Shown here one piece after another: positions 57,534 through 64,000 of a stretch of DNA of 64,000 nt. Under the pieces are notes generated by a model that saw only the letters and a program-made list of their open reading frames with translations, made no database searches and was not told the DNA's origin. Numbering within the stretch: the first letter of the stretch is position 1; each line of letters opens with the position of its first letter. The stretch is from Populus alba (Eukaryota > Streptophyta > Magnoliopsida > Malpighiales > Salicaceae): the NCBI RefSeq assembly GCF_005239225.2, contig NC_133299.1, positions 13,999,154-14,063,153 on the forward strand. The letters run 5' to 3'. Position numbers and translations under genes: made by a program.

Positions 57534-60182
57534 TTATTTTTCCCACCTCGCAAAATAATTCTTAACCACCCATTCATACTTCCTTGTGTTCATAACACAT
57601 CCAAGAATCACTCCTATTAACAATCCAGTGGCATAACCTATCACCACCACCTTCCAACCAAATTCAAGTGGATATCCCGAGCCCTCATCTTCTTTGGGAG
57701 CTGGCAAGGGGTCCTCGCCATTTCTACATTTTTTTGACAAAGGCTCCCCACACAATCCTGAATTCGCATCAAACGAAGTGTTGTCAAATGCTCCGAATTG
57801 GTTTCCTCGTGGTATCGAACCTGAGAGAAAATTGTGAGACACATTAAAGATCTCGAGGAAGGTGAGCTGTGCAAGTTGGACAGGAATCTCTCCAGAGAGT
57901 TTGTTCTGAGAAAGGTCTAAAGCTTCAAGCTCTTTCAAGTTGGACAACGATAGAGGGATGCGACCACTGAGAAAGTTGTTGGAGAGATTGAGCAAATGAA
58001 GTGCTTTGAGATCTCCAAGGACCTCTGGAATTCCTCCTTCAAAACCATTACTTGAGAGGTCGATTGCAGTGAGACTATCTTGGATCTTTTCATATAATAT
58101 CATCACACCTTTGTTTGTCATTGTCATCGAGTACGGATACGGATTGGTCACTGAAGCTCTCGATATGTCGATACTTGTGTCTGCTTGCATGTAAATCAGT
58201 GGCTCATTGTGGACATTTTTCATGGCAGTCCAATTTCGGAAATATTCAAGTGGCAACTTACCCTTAAAACTGTTGTTGGAGAGGTCAACAATCTGTAACC
58301 TCGGAAATTCAACATTGGTTTCAGGTTTCCCAATCACACCATGTAGCCCATTAGATCTCAAAATGAGAACCTTCAAATCAGGAAGCACACCCAACCAAGA
58401 AGGAAAGACATCATTTATATTAGTTTGTTCAAGATTGAGAATCTCTAGCTTGGTGCAATTGGCTAATGATTTTGGTATCTTCCCCTCCAATTTGTTTTGA
58501 CTTAAATCAACGACCCTCAATGAGCAGCCACTTGTGAATGTCTCAGGAATATCACCGCTGAAACTATTGTTGCGCAGATTCAGAACTGAAGCGGTGTTGC
58601 TTTTATTTCCCAAGCACGGCGGAAGTTTGCCGCTCAAATTGTTATTTGACAAATCAAGGACAGAAAGCGAAGTCAGATTGCAAATAACTTCTGGGATTTC
58701 TCCATTGAATTTGTTGTTTGAGACTTTAAATTCATAGATTGCTGGTGGTGGAATTGGAAGGGATCCTTGGAACCTGTTTGAATTAAGAGACAGTGAAAGT
58801 AGATTATTCCATGGAAGAACGTCAAAGGATTGCTCGAAACCTGTCAGAAGGTTGCCAGCCAGAGATAGAGCCACGAGGGTTATGGTACTCATGTTCATAA
58901 ACCATTTGGGTATGTGTCCCTCAAGTTTGTTATCTCCAATTTCTAAAATCTCCAGTTGGTTTTGATCACGCAAGAAACTGGGAAGTTCACCTAAATTGCA
59001 TCCCTCTAAACTTAAGAGTTGAAGTTTTGGCAGAGGAAAGGTAGCATTGTGGCTAGTAAGCAAAGACAGATTGTTATACGATAACAGGAGAGAAGCAAGG
59101 TTTCTAAAACGGTTCAATTCCAAAGAACCACTAAAGAAATTATTAGATAGGTCAAGTATTTCAAGATTTTGAAGCCTATAAATAGACTCAGGAATTGCAC
59201 CATGCAGTTTGTTGTCACTAAGGAATAGTCCGAATAATTGGGTAAGATTACCAAGTGAAGATGGTACCACCCCTGAAAAATAACATTTTGCCACATGAAA
59301 TTCTTTCAATGATTTGAGGTTTCCAAGAGACTCCGGTAGGTGACCAGAGAATTTTGTTCCTGTAAGCATCAAAGTTTCAAGTTTGCTGCCCGACTGAAAT
59401 TCCGGCAAATATCCAGTGAGATATGGATTATACCGGATACTGAAAATGCGAAGGTTGGGTAATTGGAATATTCCCATGGGGAACTCTCCCTGCAACCCAC
59501 AATCCCTGAGAGATAGAGATGACAAAGAGGATAAGTTTGTCATGATTTGAGGTATCTTGGCTGATATGTTCACTCCACTGAGATGGAGTACCTCCAAGTT
59601 GGTTAACGCTTCAACTAAATGTTGCAGACCAGGATTTTGGAGCTTCAAAGGATTTAATCCGAGAGCAAGGGAAACCAAGTCGGAAAGCTCCAAGATCTCT
59701 GCTGGAATCTGACCAGTGAAGCCAGACATTGAGAGATTTAGATCAAACAGCCTTGAGAGATTTCGAATCTCAGAAGGGATTTCAGAGTTGTTGAAGTCGT
59801 TGTCAGCGAGATTCAGCCTTCTGAGCTGAACAAGGTGGAAGAGGCTGCTATTAGAGTCGATGGAGCCATAAAGGCAGCTGCTACTGAGGTCAAGGCCGAT
59901 CACATGACCAGAGTCCCCATCGCATTCAACACCCTCCCAAGAGCAGCAATCGCCACTTTCTCCATGAACTTTCCATGATGCAACCTTAGGATAGGCAGAA
60001 GGATCAGAAGAAGCGGACTCATTAATGACAAGGCTTTCCTTGAGCTGCAACAAGGCATAACTCTCATCATCATGGCATAGAGGCTGCATGGAAGGAGAAG
60101 AGTGACAAGCTCTATGATGAAAAAACGAGAGTAAAAAGAGCAAAAGCATCCGCATAGACAAGAAACGGACAGATGATGGCAT
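57534..60182 (-). CDS. LRR receptor-like protein (Cf/Ve-type RLP)
   Basis: Single exon, 882 aa from ATG 60182; the frame runs open to 60221 without an ATG. Signal peptide about 1-29 (RMLLLFLLSFF). LRRNT with CHDDESYALLQLKESL and SGDCCSWEGVECD. About 25-27 extracellular LRRs with LxxLxLSxNxxxGxIP. An island domain around VTNPYPYSMTMTNKGVM interrupts the repeats and is followed by the last four LRRs. Then an acidic juxtamembrane segment (KEDEGSG), one TM segment (VVVIGYATGLLIGVILGCVM, with GxxxG-type spacing) and a short basic tail NTRKYEWVVKNYFARWEK. There is no kinase domain. RLPs of this class are immune or developmental receptors that act with SOBIR1 and BAK1. Similar leader sequences repeat upstream, suggesting a tandem cluster. 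The ligand is unknown. Confidence 0.92.
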   Translation of the reverse strand: MPSSVRFLSMRMLLLFLLSFFHHRACHSSPSMQPLCHDDESYALLQLKESLVINESASSDPSAYPKVASWKVHGESGDCCSWEGVECDGDSGHVIGLDLSSSCLYGSIDSNSSLFHLVQLRRLNLADNDFNNSEIPSEIRNLSRLFDLNLSMSGFTGQIPAEILELSDLVSLALGLNPLKLQNPGLQHLVEALTNLEVLHLSGVNISAKIPQIMTNLSSLSSLSLRDCGLQGEFPMGIFQLPNLRIFSIRYNPYLTGYLPEFQSGSKLETLMLTGTKFSGHLPESLGNLKSLKEFHVAKCYFSGVVPSSLGNLTQLFGLFLSDNKLHGAIPESIYRLQNLEILDLSNNFFSGSLELNRFRNLASLLLSYNNLSLLTSHNATFPLPKLQLLSLEGCNLGELPSFLRDQNQLEILEIGDNKLEGHIPKWFMNMSTITLVALSLAGNLLTGFEQSFDVLPWNNLLSLSLNSNRFQGSLPIPPPAIYEFKVSNNKFNGEIPEVICNLTSLSVLDLSNNNLSGKLPPCLGNKSNTASVLNLRNNSFSGDIPETFTSGCSLRVVDLSQNKLEGKIPKSLANCTKLEILNLEQTNINDVFPSWLGVLPDLKVLILRSNGLHGVIGKPETNVEFPRLQIVDLSNNSFKGKLPLEYFRNWTAMKNVHNEPLIYMQADTSIDISRASVTNPYPYSMTMTNKGVMILYEKIQDSLTAIDLSSNGFEGGIPEVLGDLKALHLLNLSNNFLSGRIPLSLSNLKELEALDLSQNKLSGEIPVQLAQLTFLEIFNVSHNFLSGSIPRGNQFGAFDNTSFDANSGLCGEPLSKKCRNGEDPLPAPKEDEGSGYPLEFGWKVVVIGYATGLLIGVILGCVMNTRKYEWVVKNYFARWEK

Positions 60183-62290
60183 ATTTTTTAGTAGATAATC
60201 TTTATTTTTCTTAATAAGCAATGAAGTGAAATCAAGCTGTTTATATAGACAAAAATATTCAGTCTGGTGGAGAAGTAATTAACTAAGTAATATATAAATA
60301 TATATTAGTATGGTGGAAAAGTAAACAAGCAGTGTACATGAATAGTCTCATCTCCAAAGACTTTATGCTCGACAGCCAATTTCATTCAAATTCTGAGTCG
60401 TTGTCATCTTTTCCAGAGCACGAAGTAATTTGCTAGACAACCAGTTCCAATATTCCACTGCGATTGTCAAAGTTAATTGGCCATATATTATCACAAACTT
60501 GCGTATGTCGTGGTCTGAATCAAGTAGGCTTGAGCGTTTAACTTACTCTGAAGACTTCTATTATCACCAAAATCATCCTTGTAGTCAATGACTTGTAACA
60601 GTAGCAGAGACTTTACCCCTATTTTGAAGTGAAGAGGAAAGCTCCCAGGTGACTAAGAGAGCCGTGGGAGATGGGTTGAAGACTTTAAACAGAATGCTGC
60701 CATATTTTGTAGTAGATAATCTTTATTCTTCATAATAAGCAAAGAAGTGAAATAAAGCAGTTTATATAGACAAAAATATTCAGTCTGGAGGAAAAGTAAA
60801 CAAAGTAGTGTATTTTTCATTGATTTGATTGAAAACAATGGAGATTTTTCATTTACCCGAAGACTTGGGAGCTACAGGAAGTCTTCATTGATTTGATTGA
60901 AAACAATGTAGATTTTTCATTGATGTATCTTTTTAGATTTTCCAATGTGCGAAGAATGTGCGTCTGCAAATAATGAAGAGCTCTTAAGGCCTCTGTGATA
61001 AAAAAAATAAAATAAAATAAAACCCTTAAATTTCTTTTGTAAAGAAAAAGTTCAACTTTGATCACCTAATTTCTTGTTCTAAACAATGTAGTGTGTGAAA
61101 TAATTGAATGTTTAGATGCGCTAAATAATTGAATGGGATCAATGTAAAATAATGTCAAGCAATTGATTTAAAAATAATATAATTTCATAGTTTCACTGCC
61201 AAAAAAGAATAAACATACTATAAAATCTATTCAATTTTGAGAAAGTCTGTTTATGACGAAACTAGCCAGGCAAATTTGGGTTATTAAAAAAAAAAAAAAA
61301 ACCTGTAGGATTACTATAATGTATTTTTAGGCAAAAAAACTCTAACAATTGGTTTTCGGTTGACAAACTTTAAAGAAATCCTTTCATATTATAATATATG
61401 CATTACTACCACAAATAACTTGTTGTGAAGGAAACAAGATTTGATTGAAAACAATGGCTTGGTAGTGATTTGTTTAGAAGCACAATGTTGCTTGAAAAAA
61501 AAGATCTAAATTGAGGAAGAGAAACCTAATCCAGTTTGATTTCATGTTTTTTTTATTTTTTTTTAGGTATTTTGAATTAGTTTTGTGGGTGTTCCAAGGG
61601 TGTTAGTGAGGTGTTTTGGGATTGAAATGTCTTAAAAATTAGATTTTTTTAGACAAAAAAGGGGTTACCAGATTTTTCAACCGACAATGATAGCTAGAAT
61701 TTAGGTTTGCAAATGGCACGTTGTTTGACGTGTCGTTTGTCATCGCCTGCATAATGTTTTTCAAGATAAATAGGGGTGGACATACCTTTCAAATATAAAA
61801 TAAATAAATAACAAGCCCAACCATGTAGGTTTAGAATTTTATTTTTTATTTTTTATATAGATGAACTTTGTAAAATATTTTTTTTTAAATAATATTTCTA
61901 ATATATATAGCTATACATAAAGTTTTTCATTTGTTTATTCAATTAATTTATTGTGTATCTATTTTTATTATAGTTTGATTAAATAAAAAAAAATTAAAAT
62001 AAATTAGATTAAACAAATATAATAAAATAAATATTTTATCATATAAAATTAAATATCTTAATCTACATCTATATATATATATATATATATAACACAAACA
62101 TGTGATATGATCTGTCAGCCAAGTTGGCTTGAGCGTATAGCCTACGCGGAAGATAACAATTACCACCGCCATCTCCTTATCATTCTATGGCTAATAACAG
62201 CTACAGAGACAATGATTGATTAAGATAAACGTGGGAGATGGGTTGGAGACTTTAAACAGAAAGGTTTTGATGCTAGAAAATACGCATTGC
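60183..62290 (-). repeat. Repeated RLP leader/promoter segments
   Basis: The RLP start region (CATATTTTTTAGTAGATAATC at 60180, then TTTATATAGACAAAAATATTCA) recurs at 60701-60800. Upstream segments (GTGGGAGATGGGTTGAAGAC at about 60664; GTGGGAGATGGGTTGGAGAC at about 62233; GGCTTGAGCG at 60528 and 62128) also recur. These are remnants of further RLP 5' ends without an ORF. Confidence 0.7.
60653..60703 (-). pseudogene. Truncated RLP start remnant
   Basis: After a leader nearly identical to that of the intact RLP, an ATG at 60703 starts only MAAFCLKSSTHLPRLS before a stop. The LRR body is missing, so this is a 5' fragment left by tandem duplication or deletion. Confidence 0.6.
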
Positions 62291-64000
62291 TGTCACAATA
62301 ACATATGAATCATTCAATGGCAAAGCATCGGTTTAGATTTTTCAGTGAATAATGAATAGTTATAGAGTTTCTTTTGTGAAGAGTTAAAAAAAAAAAAAAG
62401 TTCAATTTCCATCAACTAATTTCCTTGGGGATTTTCCATAATAACACTGTATTGAATGGGATAAATGTAAAATATCATCGTTAATCAATTGATCTAAAAA
62501 TAATATGGTGAAGGGATTTTCATAGTAATGTTGCATTCATTGCCAAATTAAACTGAAGAAACAAATTTCTTTTTTTATGGCTTTAATAATTCTTTATGGA
62601 AGTGGTAGAGAAGCTTAGGAGTTAAAAATAATTCGATGGGATATTAAAGCATGCTATAAGAATATCTATTCAATTTTGAGAAAGAGTTTTTCAGACGAGG
62701 CAATCCCATATGGGTGATAAAAAATAAAATTCTTGAGAGATAAATAGAAAGAATAATATTCTAGGTAACAAAATCTAATATTTTCCTTCATTTGTTTTCT
62801 TATTCAATTTAAAATTTTATTTACATAATTGTTTTTCTATTCAGTATTATTTGATTGTTTTAATTTTTTTTATATAAAATAATGTAATAATTTTTTACAA
62901 GTAAGAGTGTAAGTACTGAAAAAATAAAAAATAAAATATTTTAGATGTCTCTACGCTCCCATTCCACCTAATATTCACGGGATTTGTAGATAGTTAGAAT
63001 ACATTCATAGACCAGATGACTAGTGCATTTTAAACTTCAACTAGTTCAACATGGTTGTTTCCTATTTCTTTTATGTCATTGGTTAAAGCCAAAAATATTT
63101 TTGCCTTCGCCTTCTTGTAAGAGTATTTTAATAATGTTTCTTGTGATAAACTGAAATTTTTGCTGCCTCATAATTTTGATATAATCAATATACTTTGTTT
63201 TTATTTTTTTAAAAAATTAATTATTATTTTTTTATTATTAATTTTTATTAAAGGTATATGCATGAAACACAATCTACTAATTAGTTTTAATTTAATTGAT
63301 TTTATTCAAATATCAAATATTATAAATCATGGTTTATATCTCATTATAATGCTTTATTTTATAATATTTTAGGTGCTAATGAAACTAATTTAGTGAAATT
63401 TAATTGTTTTAATTCCCATGTCGAATGCACCAAAATTTCAAGTTCCCTTGGATTTCCATCTTCATCTTGATCCTTTACAATTTATGTCACATTTGAGTTC
63501 TTTATAATTATACACAATTACAACTTTGATCACTTCATAACAATATTAATACTATTGATATGAGCATATCAGCAATTACTAATTTTTTATAATCTGAATA
63601 AACATTAATTCTCAAGATCCACTATTATCTGCTACATTCAAATGGATTTAAGAATTGATCACATTCTCCTTTTAATATGTTATTTTAAGAAAAATGGCAA
63701 AAAAAATATTGTTTGTTCAAAACTAAAACAAAAAAAAGAATCTTGCAAAATTTTTCCTAACAAAGGCCTTTTTTGTTTTATTTTTTAAATTTTATTTTAA
63801 ATGGAGCAATTGATGTTTTTTTTAATTAACATGGATATCTGGATCAATTTATTAAGTAAATCAACTAGTCTCACATTAGCCTTTTGCACTACTTCCAATT
63901 TCATTCAAAGTCTAACTAAGTCTTTGTCTTGTTTCATTAAATCCATCGCAAGATGTTAAAGATAATTGGCCTATATATGTCACAAACTTGTGATATGGTC
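62291..64000. other. AT-rich intergenic DNA, RLP-upstream-like at the right edge
   Basis: No gene. 63900-64000 (ATTGGCCTATATATGTCACA) resembles the RLP upstream segment at about 60477, hinting at another RLP copy beyond the window. Confidence 0.45.

Noticed and set aside
60183..60221. 13-residue extension of the RLP
   Set aside because: No ATG; the leader repeat shows it is untranslated.
1..64000. tRNA, rRNA genes and CRISPR arrays
   Set aside because: No cloverleaf, rRNA core or regularly spaced repeat array was recognised by eye.

Overview
This is a plant nuclear window. It has introns with GT-AG and GC-AG borders, AT-rich intergenic DNA, many miniature transposons, LTR-retrotransposon remains, and plant-only gene families (DREB2, IMK2-type receptor kinase, receptor-like protein). 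The woody-dicot style of the proteins and the abundance of T-rich and 'CCCGG'-rich dispersed repeats suggest a Salicaceae tree (Populus or Salix). The species call is inference. No database was searched.

Layout. 1-1254: mostly non-coding, one weak coding-like stretch. 1255-3400: a DREB2-type AP2/ERF transcription factor on the minus strand with a 5'UTR intron and G-box/ABRE-like promoter sites. 3500-6400: AT-rich tandem and dispersed repeats. 6596-9092: an Abraxas/FAM175-like MPN-domain protein (minus) with two possible 3' ends, one encoding a hydrophobic tail. 9770-9892: a decayed fragment copied from the neighbouring receptor kinase. 10645-13569: an IMK2-like LRR receptor kinase (minus, two exons). 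15877-16551: a PRA1-family membrane protein (minus).

18.1-53.1 kb holds a dispersed tandem array of plant macrophage-migration-inhibitory-factor-like genes (MIF/D-dopachrome tautomerase-like). Four three-exon copies appear intact and a fifth is an exon-1-only fragment, all on the minus strand. In every complete copy intron 2 starts with GC rather than GT. The copies are spread apart by repeats: T-rich degenerate arrays; a nested MITE at 25.2 kb; a pair of LTRs in inverted, convergent orientation at 26.3-28.8 kb; a Ty3/gypsy element that keeps gag, protease and the integrase C-terminus but has lost RT, RNase H and most of integrase (28.8-33.5 kb); and a PIF/Harbinger-type element with TTA target duplications carrying only a broken Myb/NAM-associated ORF (48.1-50.1 kb).

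54.8-57.0 kb is a decayed gypsy pol on the plus strand. 57534-60182 is a single-exon LRR receptor-like protein of the Cf/Ve type (minus). Upstream of it, parts of its 5' leader and promoter are repeated up to the window edge, as if an RLP tandem cluster continues to the right.

The functional genes are independent units (stress transcription factor, ubiquitin/DNA-repair scaffold, receptor kinase, vesicle-trafficking protein, tautomerase-like proteins, immune receptor). I see no operon-like linkage. The most notable features are the MIF array with its shared GC-AG intron, the alternative tail of the Abraxas-like gene, and the convergent LTR palindrome.
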